Shown piece by piece: positions 1-9,754 of a stretch of DNA of 64,000 nucleotides. A model generated the notes under the pieces. It searched no databases, had not been told where the DNA came from, and saw only the letters and a program-made list of their open reading frames with translations. Within the stretch, counting starts at the first letter, position 1. Each line of letters starts with the position of its first letter. Source of the stretch: Lachnospiraceae bacterium (GTDB taxonomy: Bacteria > Bacillota > Clostridia > Lachnospirales > Lachnospiraceae); assembly GCA_024690825.1 (NCBI GenBank), contig JAILOK010000036.1:51051-115050 (forward strand), read 5' to 3'. Made by a program: the position numbers and the translations under genes.

Positions 1-1811
1 GATTTCTTTCCTGTAAGCGATCTTTCTATGACATATGTTCCTGTTCCCCTTATCTTTGAAAATCTGAAATCAAGGCTTGACGTATCATGCTGTTTTGTGG
101 AAAGACTTAACCCCATGGGCGCGCACATTTTATACGACCATTCGCGCGCCATGCCGTATTTGCCGTTTCTGTCATAGCCTATGACATTGACCTTGTATAT
201 ATATGTACTCTTATCCTCACGGCCTGCCTGTTTGTCCACAAACTTTGTTGCGGTCTGGCCGTATTTGATGTCTGATTCCTTATCGGATTTCTTTGTCTTA
301 TTGGCGCCGTTTAAGAGGATCCAGTCTTCATGTACATCATCGTATCTGTAGATCATATACCGCGGCTTATCCATCTTTTTTTCGCCTGCTGTCTTTTTGC
401 TGTCCTTCTTGTCTTTATTCTTGTAAGTCTTCGCTTCTTTCCATTTAATTGTGACAAAACCCTTTTCGTTCAGCTTTACGGACGAGATGACCGGAGCTGT
501 CAGATCGTTCGAAGTCCAGTCGTGCCTTACCAGAGTCAGGTTTCCCGGGATCAGGGTCACTGATGCGTAGTTCTTTGACAGTGAATTGCCTGCGCCGTAG
601 ATCTTATTTTTTCCCTGATCATTTAATACAAACTTATTCTGGCTGGCAGTTACCGTGTCTCCCGAGATGAGACTCGTGGGATCCCATGTGAAATCATCAA
701 CCGTAAGATTCAGGTTTGATGAAAGAGTTTTCACATCGGCTCCGGGAGCCTCGATGGTGAATCCCTTTCTCTGCTCATCCGTTATCTTCTTTTTGTCATA
801 GTTTTTCTTAAAACTCTTCGATCTGATGATGAGGTTCGTCGAAAGCACGGTGAGTTTTCCGGCCGATACGGAATCTATCACATAGTTCTGCGATATCTCG
901 GAAACATCGAGTTTGATATAGGATGAACCCGCATTGTTCTGGCTTCCCGATACCTTTACAAGTTCAATATCATTTTTATTTTTGATAGTATTTGTATACA
1001 GTTCTTTCCCGTTGACTTCATAAACCTTTCCGTCGGGCAGCAGATTGCTTCTGTCATAATATTTGGTCTTTCCGTTTATGGACAGAGAGATCGGGCCTGC
1101 CTTGTTGACGCTTAAGAATACTACGGCATTTGCACTGATCTGACCGTTTTTTACCGCATTTACCGATATGGCGTATGTTCCGGCATTTACCGCGCTGTTC
1201 TTACTTATATAAAAGACAGCGGCATCGGAGGATACCGAAAGGTCATTCTGTGATATTCCCTTTATATAATCAGCTTCCGTATATTCATGCAGTTCCTTAT
1301 TTTCACTTGCGCTTATTATCCAGGCGTTAAAACTTACGCCTGTGCTTATATTGGAACTGATGGTTATGCCGTGATCCTCTCCGTTATATGAAACCGTATC
1401 ACCGCTGACATAAAGTTTTACTGTCTCGTCGGCTCCGGCATTTTCTTCGGTATCATTTCCGGAGATCTCCTCCTTTACCGGTTCTTCATTATCCGAAACG
1501 GTATCACCTGTCACCCGGTCATCGCTTATCGGAACATTCCCGATTTCATCTTCGGATATTTCCTCCTTCACCGGTTCCTCTTCCTGTCCCTGATCAGCGG
1601 GCAGAACCGGGCTTTCATCTCCGTTACCGCTCACCTGCTCTGTCTCATCCGGGATCTGTGCCTCTTCAGGCGCGGACGGTTCTGTCATTTCTTCCTCGAC
1701 CGGTGCGATATTATCCGAAACCTCATCCGCAAGCAGCATGGTGTTCGATCCGAATATCATCGAGAGCGCCAGCACCATGGCCAAAACCGATCTGACTCTT
1801 TTTTTTCTCAT
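1..1811 (-). CDS. Secreted cell-surface protein, C-terminus truncated by window edge
   Basis: Reading minus strand from ATG at 1811 gives MRKKRVRSVLAMVLALSMIFGSNTMLLADEVSDN..., a signal peptide followed by an acidic Pro/Glu-rich linker and beta-rich repeat-like sequence; frame appears open to position 1. Confidence 0.7.
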   Translation of the reverse strand, partial: MRKKRVRSVLAMVLALSMIFGSNTMLLADEVSDNIAPVEEEMTEPSAPEEAQIPDETEQVSGNGDESPVLPADQGQEEEPVKEEISEDEIGNVPISDDRVTGDTVSDNEEPVKEEISGNDTEENAGADETVKLYVSGDTVSYNGEDHGITISSNISTGVSFNAWIISASENKELHEYTEADYIKGISQNDLSVSSDAAVFYISKNSAVNAGTYAISVNAVKNGQISANAVVFLSVNKAGPISLSINGKTKYYDRSNLLPDGKVYEVNGKELYTNTIKNKNDIELVKVSGSQNNAGSSYIKLDVSEISQNYVIDSVSAGKLTVLSTNLIIRSKSFKKNYDKKKITDEQRKGFTIEAPGADVKTLSSNLNLTVDDFTWDPTSLISGDTVTASQNKFVLNDQGKNKIYGAGNSLSKNYASVTLIPGNLTLVRHDWTSNDLTAPVISSVKLNEKGFVTIKWKEAKTYKNKDKKDSKKTAGEKKMDKPRYMIYRYDDVHEDWILLNGANKTKKSDKESDIKYGQTATKFVDKQAGREDKSTYIYKVNVIGYDRNGKYGMAREWSYKMCAPMGLSLSTKQHDTSSLDFRFSKIRGTGTYVIERSLTGKK

Positions 1812-2019
1812 AATATAAACTCCTTGGATCTTTTCCCTTTTTCATTCAGTACCTTTCATATCCGGTCACGGTCCGAAAAGTACATATTTCGTGGGTCTGC
1901 CCCACCCTGATAACAACATATAGTGAAACTATAGCACAGATTTACATAATAAGCAAACATAAAATATTTATGGTCCCTTACTATAATTCTGAATATTCAG
2001 TTATTTTTTTGGGGTAAAT

Positions 2020-3789
2020 CTAAAAATGAAATGACCTTTCATAGGGTATAACGAAACCTGCCCTGTTATATCCTGCCGTGGGCTGGTAATGCTTCTCATC
2101 AAAACCTGAAAAAAGAGAGAATAAAAGATATACGCGCAGGGAAGGAGACAGACTGTCCACATCTGACAGATCGATCATCGGACCGTCAAACCATATGACC
2201 ATATTAAGCCTGTTTCTGTAACAGGTAACAAAGACATCCATATTGAGAGGCTCGGGGTCATCGCCGGATTGTTCCTTTATGATCATTCCCAGTTCCTCCA
2301 AAACCAGCGCAGCGATATTAACCGCGGATGCGGGAACACTTTTATCGTTCAGATAGATGATCATGTCATCCCTGGTTTTGATTATCTGACCGGGCTCTGC
2401 CATGCAGCTTAGATTCAGAGAATCTCTTTCATCCGTTTCCATCAGAAAAGGAAAGGCTTTTCTCCCGTACCGGTGACAGATGATGATTATCATTATCGTC
2501 AGAGTGACATATGTGCAAAGGGCTTCTCCGATCCAGAAACCGACAGCTCCAAAGACCAGCGAAAAGACCACATTCAACGGTAATCTTACAAACAGTGAAT
2601 CCATTGCCCATCCCAGTATCTGAAGCCTGTATTTCCCTATGTCGAGATAATACTCCAGGAATATCCACATTAAAAGACAGGCTATGGAAGAAAAAGATGT
2701 CAGTCTGCATGCCCATATGGTAAAAGACATCAGGGCATCATCTTTAAGTCCGAAGATCATGGGAAAAACCGGAGCCGCAAACCATATTGTCCCTATGAAC
2801 ACGAATCCCACGGCAAGCGTGAGCTTTGAACCGTATCTTAGAAGTCCCTTCATCGCTTCACTGTTTCCGTCTCCCCTGTATGACAAAAGCATCGTCTTCA
2901 TCGAATCGCTGATCCCTTCCCCTATCACCATCAGCTCATATACGACGGAGGATATGCCAAGTACCGCAAGATAACGGTGTCCAAGACAATCTATGATGAA
3001 AAGATTTGCAAGGTACCCATAAATGAAATCAAATAATTTTTCAACACAGTCTGCCCCGCCGAGCAGAAATATATTCTTCAGATCATCCTTATCAAAGACA
3101 AGGCCGGGTATCCTTTTGTACCGTGAACTGAAAAAATGAGATACTATCACGGCAAGCGCAAGGACTTTTCCCAGGGCGCTTCCAAGAGAAGCTCCGAACA
3201 CTCCCATTCTGAGGACAAAAATATAGGAAAGAACGACATTACCGGCAAACAAAGCTATGTTTGAAAAAACAGTCCGTTTTTCATCCCCGTCTATATAGGA
3301 TATTTCCATCAAAAGAGCAAGCAGGGGAGAAATAAGAAATGAAAACCTGTAGCATGACAGATATTGTCCCGCATATGTTCTGACAATACCTTCGGCACCT
3401 GTTGCGTCGAGAAAAAGATCTCCACCGATAAGAGAAGACGCAGATAAAAGAGCGCCGAATATGACGGCTGTCACCATGGCCATTCCAAGTATATGCCGGC
3501 TTTTTGTATCATCGTAATTACTGACAGCGCGGGTATACAGGATCCCCGCCCCGCTGCTTATGAGTATCCCGAAAACCTCGCCGAGCGCCAGAGCCGGAGC
3601 CACCAGAACAGTTCCCGAAACAGCATCGGTCCCTATAAGGTTTCCGAGTATGATCCCGTCGGTGGCCTTAAGTATGATATTCTGAACCGCGACCGTCACC
3701 GACACAAACATCAGTCCCCTGACTTTACGCTTCCCGAGATAACCTGCGGTTCTTACGGTTGTATTAATGCCGTCCTTTAAGTGAAACAC
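2020..3789 (-). CDS. MATE-family (multi-antimicrobial extrusion/flippase-like) transporter with additional C-terminal soluble domain
   Basis: ORF 589 aa; about 12 hydrophobic segments of MATE type plus about 140 aa soluble C-terminus. Confidence 0.8.
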   Translation of the reverse strand: MFHLKDGINTTVRTAGYLGKRKVRGLMFVSVTVAVQNIILKATDGIILGNLIGTDAVSGTVLVAPALALGEVFGILISSGAGILYTRAVSNYDDTKSRHILGMAMVTAVIFGALLSASSLIGGDLFLDATGAEGIVRTYAGQYLSCYRFSFLISPLLALLMEISYIDGDEKRTVFSNIALFAGNVVLSYIFVLRMGVFGASLGSALGKVLALAVIVSHFFSSRYKRIPGLVFDKDDLKNIFLLGGADCVEKLFDFIYGYLANLFIIDCLGHRYLAVLGISSVVYELMVIGEGISDSMKTMLLSYRGDGNSEAMKGLLRYGSKLTLAVGFVFIGTIWFAAPVFPMIFGLKDDALMSFTIWACRLTSFSSIACLLMWIFLEYYLDIGKYRLQILGWAMDSLFVRLPLNVVFSLVFGAVGFWIGEALCTYVTLTIMIIIICHRYGRKAFPFLMETDERDSLNLSCMAEPGQIIKTRDDMIIYLNDKSVPASAVNIAALVLEELGMIIKEQSGDDPEPLNMDVFVTCYRNRLNMVIWFDGPMIDLSDVDSLSPSLRVYLLFSLFSGFDEKHYQPTAGYNRAGFVIPYERSFHF

Positions 3790-3845
3790 CTGCTTATTTC
3801 TCCGTTTTATATTTCAGACTATCATAACACAAAAGTTCCCTTTTA

Positions 3846-3874
3846 TTGTAAAAATAAGCTGTTTGAAATATAAT
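3846..3874 (+). promoter_or_regulatory. Candidate sigma-A promoter for the 3904 operon
   Basis: TTGTAA - 17 nt - TATAAT directly upstream of the FAD oxidoreductase ORF, followed by ggagg RBS. Confidence 0.6.
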
Positions 3875-3903
3875 AGAGCCATCTTTTTTCGGAGGTATCA
3901 TCC

Positions 3904-5268
3904 ATGGATTATGATGTGATCATTATCGGTGCCGGACCCGGCGGGATATTTGCCGCATACGAGCTGACAAAAAACAATACTTCGCTGAAGGTGGCTGTTT
4001 TCGAAGCAGGGCACTCTCTTGAGGACAGAAAGTGTCCGATAGACGGCGTAAAGATAAAAAACTGCATTCACTGCAAAAGCTGTTCGATCATGAGCGGTTT
4101 TGGCGGAGCAGGCGCTTTTTCCGACGGAAAGTATAACATAACCAATGATTTCGGCGGAACGCTTTATGAACACATAGGACGCGATGCAGCCATCGAACTC
4201 ATGGAATATGTGGACAGGATAAATCTTGAAAACGGCGGGGAAGGCACCAGGCTTTATTCCACGACAAATACGGAACTTAAGAAGGTATGCCTGCAGAACA
4301 AGCTTCAGCTTCTGGATGCCTCTGTCAGGCATCTGGGAACGGATATCAATTATGTTGTTCTGGGAAACCTTTACCGGGATTTAAAGGAAAAGGCGGATTT
4401 CTTTTTTATGACCCCGGTGGAGGATATAGACAAAACGGATGAAGGATTTCTGATACATACAAAGGATAAGGATTATTCCTGCGGAAAATGTATCGTATCG
4501 GCAGGAAGAATAGGCAGTAAATGGATGGAGGAAACCTGCAGGAAACTCGACATTCCCACCAAGTCAAACAGGGTGGATATCGGTGTCAGGGTTGAGCTTC
4601 CCGCTGTTCTCTTTGCACATCTTACCGATGAACTTTATGAGAGCAAGATAGTATACCGTACCGAAAAGTTTGAAGACAGGGTCAGAACATTCTGTATGAA
4701 TCCCTACGGAAGCGTGGTTACGGAAAATACAAACGGTATCGTCACGGTAAACGGTCACAGCTATGACGATCCGGAAAAGAGAACAAAAAACACAAATTTT
4801 GCGCTTCTGGTCGCAAAGCACTTTTCAGAACCTTTTAAGGACAGCAACGGTTACGGTGAGAGCATCGCCAGACTTTCAAACATGCTCGGCGGCGGAGTCA
4901 TAGTACAGCGCTTTGGAGATATCATCAGGGGAAGAAGAAGTACCGCCAAGAGAATAAAGGAAAACTTCGTAACTCCGACTCTTCAGGCCGAGCCCGGTGA
5001 CTTAAGTCTGGTCCTGCCCAAAAGGATAATGGACGGGATACTTGAAATGATCTACGCTCTTGACAAGATCGCTCCGGGAACCGCAAATGACGACACTCTG
5101 CTTTATGGCGTGGAAGTAAAATTCTACAACATGGAGGTCGATGTGAACGAAAACCTTGAGACAGCATACAAGGGACTTTATATAATAGGAGACGGCAGCG
5201 GAGTAACCCATTCTCTTTCGCACGCATCCGCAAGCGGAGTATATGTTGCGCGAAAGATCCTCGAATGA
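3904..5268 (+). CDS. NAD(P)/FAD-dependent oxidoreductase
   Basis: N-terminal DVIIIGAGPGGIFAAYEL Rossmann motif and C-terminal GLYIIGDGSG..HSLSHASASG FAD motif. Confidence 0.85.
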   Translation: MDYDVIIIGAGPGGIFAAYELTKNNTSLKVAVFEAGHSLEDRKCPIDGVKIKNCIHCKSCSIMSGFGGAGAFSDGKYNITNDFGGTLYEHIGRDAAIELMEYVDRINLENGGEGTRLYSTTNTELKKVCLQNKLQLLDASVRHLGTDINYVVLGNLYRDLKEKADFFFMTPVEDIDKTDEGFLIHTKDKDYSCGKCIVSAGRIGSKWMEETCRKLDIPTKSNRVDIGVRVELPAVLFAHLTDELYESKIVYRTEKFEDRVRTFCMNPYGSVVTENTNGIVTVNGHSYDDPEKRTKNTNFALLVAKHFSEPFKDSNGYGESIARLSNMLGGGVIVQRFGDIIRGRRSTAKRIKENFVTPTLQAEPGDLSLVLPKRIMDGILEMIYALDKIAPGTANDDTLLYGVEVKFYNMEVDVNENLETAYKGLYIIGDGSGVTHSLSHASASGVYVARKILE

Positions 5269-5361
5269 CAAAATCCCGTGATTATGATATAGTAAACGCG
5301 TACTCCAAAACGAAAACTGCTTTTATCGATTGCCGTGATCAACGGATTTTTGAGGTAATAA

Positions 5362-6930
5362 ATGCCTGAAACACATGATAATAAAAAAGAATACTGCGCC
5401 ATCTGCAGGAGAAGCGATAATGACGCCGGGAAGATGTTTCATCTGCCGGGCGGCATCAATATGTGCAGTGACTGCATGAGATCCTCTTTGGAATCCATGA
5501 CAAAGATCGGTTATGCGGATCCCTTTGCGGCCCGGGCCGGAGTGCAGGCGGCACAGAAAGAACAGGAAAAGTCCGATGACGCCGGACAGGAAAAGAAAGT
5601 AATAAAGGAAAAAGCCTCAGCGGATGAAGTCACTGTCGAGGAGAATGTTCCCGAAGAAGAACCTGCAGAGGATAATGAAGAAGAGACAGCCGAAAATACC
5701 GGTACCGGATTCTTTGGCATACCGAACATACAGTTCCTTAATCTTTCGGATTTCGGAAGTCTGGGACTGGGAGGTCCGAAACCAAAGGCCAAAAAGAAGG
5801 ATCCCGATGCCCTGAAAAAACAGTTTGATCTGACAAAAATGCCCCGCCCTCACAAGATCAAGGAAATGCTTGATGAATATGTGATAGGACAGGATATGGC
5901 AAAGAAGGTCATTTCCGTGGCAGTCTATAACCATTACAAGAGAGTAAATGCCGATCTTTCCGATACCAATAAAAGAGAGATCGACAAGTCAAACATACTT
6001 ATGATCGGCCCTACGGGCTGCGGAAAAACCTATCTGGTTCAGACGCTGGCAAAACTGCTTGATGTTCCTCTTGCCATTGCCGATGCCACATCCCTGACAG
6101 AAGCAGGCTACATAGGAGATGACATCGAATCTGTTGTGAGCAAACTTCTGACCGCCGCGGGAAATGATGTGGCAAAAGCGGAATGCGGCATCATATTCAT
6201 AGACGAGATAGACAAGCTTGCCAGGAAAAAGAATGCCACTACGCGCGATGTGAGCGGCGAAAGCGTACAACAGGGAATGCTGAAGCTTCTCGAAGGTTCA
6301 ACGGTAGAAGTTCCTGTCGGAGCAAACAGCAAGAATGCCATGGTGCCTATGGCCAAGGTGAATACAAAAAATATTTTATTCATCTGCGGAGGCGCGTTCC
6401 CCGATCTTGATGATATCATAAAGCAGAGACTGCGAAAGGAAACTTCCATAGGTTTTAATGCCGAACTTAAGGATAAATGGGACAAGGAAAAAAACATCCT
6501 TTCAAAGGTAACCGTAGAGGATATCAAAAGTTTCGGCATGATACCCGAATTTGTCGGAAGAATGCCGATTATATGCACTCTTGAAGGATTAAATGAGGAT
6601 GCTCTCGTAAAGATATTAAAGGAACCCAGGAACGCCATAACAAAGCAGTATGAAGCATTGCTTGAGATGGATGAGGTCAAGCTTGAATTTACTGACGAGG
6701 CTCTTCACCTGATCGCAAAAAAGGCTCTCGAAAAGGACACCGGTGCAAGAGCACTCCGCGCTGTTATCGAGGAATTTATGCTGGATATAATGTTTGAGGT
6801 TCCCAAAGATGACAATATCGGAAGAGTTGTCATCACCGGAGATTTTGTCGAAGGAAAGGGAAGCCCGGACATAGTTATGAGAGGGCTTGAACAGGAAGTG
6901 CAGCCCCGGATAGGTTATGCGAACGGTTGA
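5362..6930 (+). CDS. clpX: ClpX-type AAA+ unfoldase with extended acidic linker
   Basis: Zinc finger CAICRRSD..CSDCM; Walker A GPTGCGKT; Walker B IIFIDEIDK; TSIGFNA loop; 522 aa, longer than canonical ClpX. Confidence 0.85.
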   Translation: MPETHDNKKEYCAICRRSDNDAGKMFHLPGGINMCSDCMRSSLESMTKIGYADPFAARAGVQAAQKEQEKSDDAGQEKKVIKEKASADEVTVEENVPEEEPAEDNEEETAENTGTGFFGIPNIQFLNLSDFGSLGLGGPKPKAKKKDPDALKKQFDLTKMPRPHKIKEMLDEYVIGQDMAKKVISVAVYNHYKRVNADLSDTNKREIDKSNILMIGPTGCGKTYLVQTLAKLLDVPLAIADATSLTEAGYIGDDIESVVSKLLTAAGNDVAKAECGIIFIDEIDKLARKKNATTRDVSGESVQQGMLKLLEGSTVEVPVGANSKNAMVPMAKVNTKNILFICGGAFPDLDDIIKQRLRKETSIGFNAELKDKWDKEKNILSKVTVEDIKSFGMIPEFVGRMPIICTLEGLNEDALVKILKEPRNAITKQYEALLEMDEVKLEFTDEALHLIAKKALEKDTGARALRAVIEEFMLDIMFEVPKDDNIGRVVITGDFVEGKGSPDIVMRGLEQEVQPRIGYANG

Positions 6931-7300
6931 ATATTTAAGTCTGTCGGCAGCCGTGGCTGCGCTTGACTGTATAATAAAGGCAAATATCAAGAAGCCCCTG
7001 ATAACAAAAAACAGGGGCTTTGCACATAACAGGTTTGACAGATATCCGAAGGCTGTTGCGGCAGTTTCGGTCCTTCTTTCGGCAGGCATGTTTAAGGGAG
7101 TTGTATCCGGAGGGAAGGATGCCTTAGGATATTCACTGATACTCGGCGGAGCTCTTTCCAATACTTATGAAAGGGTTTTTAAGGGTTATGTGACTGATTA
7201 TATCAGGATCGGAAATACTGTTTACAATATCTCCGACTTTATGATATTTGCCGGAGCATTGTTATTGATCATACAAAATCTTAAAGAAAAGGAATTATAA
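6917..7300 (+). CDS. LspA-like (signal peptidase II family) small membrane protein
   Basis: GGALSNTYERVFKGYVTDYI and YNISDFMIF resemble the LspA GGAxGNxxDRxxxGxVxDFI and FNxAD motifs; overlaps the end of clpX. Confidence 0.6.
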   Translation: MRTVEYLSLSAAVAALDCIIKANIKKPLITKNRGFAHNRFDRYPKAVAAVSVLLSAGMFKGVVSGGKDALGYSLILGGALSNTYERVFKGYVTDYIRIGNTVYNISDFMIFAGALLLIIQNLKEKEL

Positions 7301-7303
7301 GGA

Positions 7304-8239
7304 ATGGGAAAGATAAAAGCGGTAGTATCACTCGGACATGATGCGCTCGGCATCACAACTTTGGAACAGTGGGATGCTGTCAAGGAAACCGCAAAAGCGC
7401 TTGCGGATCTCATTGAGGATGATTATGAACTGATCATCACTCATTCCAATGGACCTCAGGTGTCCATGATACACAAGGCCATGACGGAACTTCGAAGGCT
7501 TTATCCCGACTATACGCCTGCAGCCATGTGCGTATGTACTGCCATGAGCCAGGGCTATGTGGGATATGATATCCAGAATTCCCTTAAAGCCGAACTTTTA
7601 AAACGCGGTATAGACAAGTCTGTAGCGACAATCCTGACCCAGGTCACAGTGGATGCCTATGATGATGCTTTTTATCATCCCACAAAAAAAATAGGCAGGC
7701 ATATGACTGCCGAAGAAGCTGCAATGGAGGAAAGAAAGGGTAATTTCACTGTAGAGGACCCCGGCAGAGGATATCTGAGAGTGGTAGCAACACCCGAACC
7801 TCTTCATATAGTCGAAATAGACGCAATAAAAACCCTCTCTGATTCCGGCGCCGTTGTTATTGCGGCAGGCGGCGGAGGAATCCCGGTGATAGAGCAGAAC
7901 GGTGCCTTAAGAGGAGCATCCGCAGTCATAGAAAAAGACAGCATAGCATCGCGTCTGGCAGTGGATACCGGAGCGGATATGCTGATCATCCTTACCGGGA
8001 TAGATTCAGTAAAGATAGATTATAAGAAGGATACTGAAAGATCCGTTGCGCTTATGAATACGGGAGAGGCAAAGAAATATCTCGACGAGGGACAGTTCGG
8101 CGAGGGGACAATGAAGCCCAAGATAGAAGCAGCCATAGCTTTTCTCGAAAAAAGACCGGAGGCAAAAGTCCTCATCACTTCACTTTCAAAGGCAAGAGAT
8201 GCCATAGAAGGTAATACCGGAACCACTATAATAAAATAA
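7304..8239 (+). CDS. arcC: Carbamate kinase
   Basis: 311 aa with amino-acid kinase motifs (LGHDALG, ITHSNGPQVS, AAGGGGIPV, GNTGTTIIK). Confidence 0.93.
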   Translation: MGKIKAVVSLGHDALGITTLEQWDAVKETAKALADLIEDDYELIITHSNGPQVSMIHKAMTELRRLYPDYTPAAMCVCTAMSQGYVGYDIQNSLKAELLKRGIDKSVATILTQVTVDAYDDAFYHPTKKIGRHMTAEEAAMEERKGNFTVEDPGRGYLRVVATPEPLHIVEIDAIKTLSDSGAVVIAAGGGGIPVIEQNGALRGASAVIEKDSIASRLAVDTGADMLIILTGIDSVKIDYKKDTERSVALMNTGEAKKYLDEGQFGEGTMKPKIEAAIAFLEKRPEAKVLITSLSKARDAIEGNTGTTIIK

Positions 8240-8254
8240 TAACCGGAGTACGGA

Positions 8255-9730
8255 ATGCTGTTTAATTCTTTCGGATATGCGGTTTTTCTGCCGGTGATCT
8301 TCTTACTTTACTGGGCGGTCCCGCATAAATACAGATATATCATACTGACTGCGGCTTCTCTGATCTTTTACATGTTCGGAGGACCTGCATTTGTTCTTCT
8401 GATACTGTTTGACGCATTCATCACATATGAAGCCGCTCTTTTCAGTGAACGGACAGATGACAGGAGAGTCAAAAAGGCGGTTCTCATTTCCGCTCTGGTA
8501 CTTTGCATAACAGTGCTCGGGTTCTTTAAATACTTCAATTTTACCCTTGATACATTTGAAAAAATCTGCAATGTTCTTTCCATTCCCATGCAGCCCTTTA
8601 CCAAAAGGATAATGCTGCCCGCCGGCATTTCTTTTTTCACCTTTCAGGCTTTGGGGTATATGATCGATGTATACAGAGGCACGGTAAAAGCGGAAAAAAA
8701 TTTCCTGAAATACCTTCTTTTTGTATCCTTTTTCCCGCAGATAATGTCCGGTCCCATCGGCAGGGCAAAGGATCTTATGCCGCAGCTTTATTCAGAAAGA
8801 CATTTTGACCCGGCACGGGCCTCTGAAGGCTTAAGGCAGATGCTTTGGGGTTACGCGAAAAAACTTGTCGTAGCCGATACTCTCACGCGCTATGTCGATG
8901 TCGTATTTGACAACCCGAAGGAATATTTCGGACTGACTCTCATCATGGCGGCAGTACTTTTCACATTCCAGATCTACTGTGATTTTTCCGGATATTCGGA
9001 TATCGCCATAGGAACGGCAAAACTGTTCAATGTCGGGTTGATGACAAATTTTAAAAGTCCCTATTTTTCAAGGAGCGTCAAGGAATTCTGGGGAAGATGG
9101 CATATCTCTCTTTCAACATGGTTCCGCGATTATGTATATATCCCGCTTGGAGGGAACAGGTGCTCCGAAAAAAGAAACGCCTTTAATCTCATGGTGACTT
9201 TTCTCCTGTCGGGAATGTGGCACGGCGCAAACTGGACATTTATCCTGTGGGGTGCCCTTCACGGAGTATATCAGATCGTCGAAAACTTCTGTCACAGACA
9301 CCTTTCCAAAAAGGAATACAGAAATATGAAGGAAAAAGATATCAAAAGGTCCGTGCCATGGAATATCGGGCATTTCATCCTGACCTTTGCCCTGGTTTCC
9401 TTCGCATGGAGTTTTTTCAGGGCCGACAACATAGGCGACATCGTCCATATCGTAACGCATATGGCCCGGGGACTCGGACATCCGGTAAATTCCTATCTGA
9501 TGATGCTCAACAATATGAACCTTTATAACAAAATGGTACTAAGGCTTTTCATATACATAGTGATCCTTATGGCTGTCGATTTTATTGCATTGAAGCAGGA
9601 TGTTTATGTTCTTTTCGGAAAACTGAAGACCCCCGTAAGATGGATAATATATGTGCTTCTGACGACCTTTGTCATAGTCGAGGCTCTTAACGGAGGCACT
9701 TCACAGCAGTTTATCTACTTCCAGTTTTAG
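8255..9730 (+). CDS. MBOAT-family O-acyltransferase (AlgI/DltB-like)
   Basis: Polytopic protein with KEFWGRWHISLSTWFRDYVYIPLGG and GMWHGANWTFILWG motifs. Confidence 0.92.
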   Translation: MLFNSFGYAVFLPVIFLLYWAVPHKYRYIILTAASLIFYMFGGPAFVLLILFDAFITYEAALFSERTDDRRVKKAVLISALVLCITVLGFFKYFNFTLDTFEKICNVLSIPMQPFTKRIMLPAGISFFTFQALGYMIDVYRGTVKAEKNFLKYLLFVSFFPQIMSGPIGRAKDLMPQLYSERHFDPARASEGLRQMLWGYAKKLVVADTLTRYVDVVFDNPKEYFGLTLIMAAVLFTFQIYCDFSGYSDIAIGTAKLFNVGLMTNFKSPYFSRSVKEFWGRWHISLSTWFRDYVYIPLGGNRCSEKRNAFNLMVTFLLSGMWHGANWTFILWGALHGVYQIVENFCHRHLSKKEYRNMKEKDIKRSVPWNIGHFILTFALVSFAWSFFRADNIGDIVHIVTHMARGLGHPVNSYLMMLNNMNLYNKMVLRLFIYIVILMAVDFIALKQDVYVLFGKLKTPVRWIIYVLLTTFVIVEALNGGTSQQFIYFQF

Positions 9731-9754
9731 CAAAAGATCATCAAGGTGTAAGAT

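Noticed and set aside
330-563. Plus-strand ORF of 77 aa
   Set aside because: Antisense to the clear surface-protein reading frame and without recognisable protein features.
1812-1935. c-di-GMP-I riboswitch
   Set aside because: Superficial resemblance only (GGGGCAGACCCACG); conserved tetraloop and receptor segments not found by eye.
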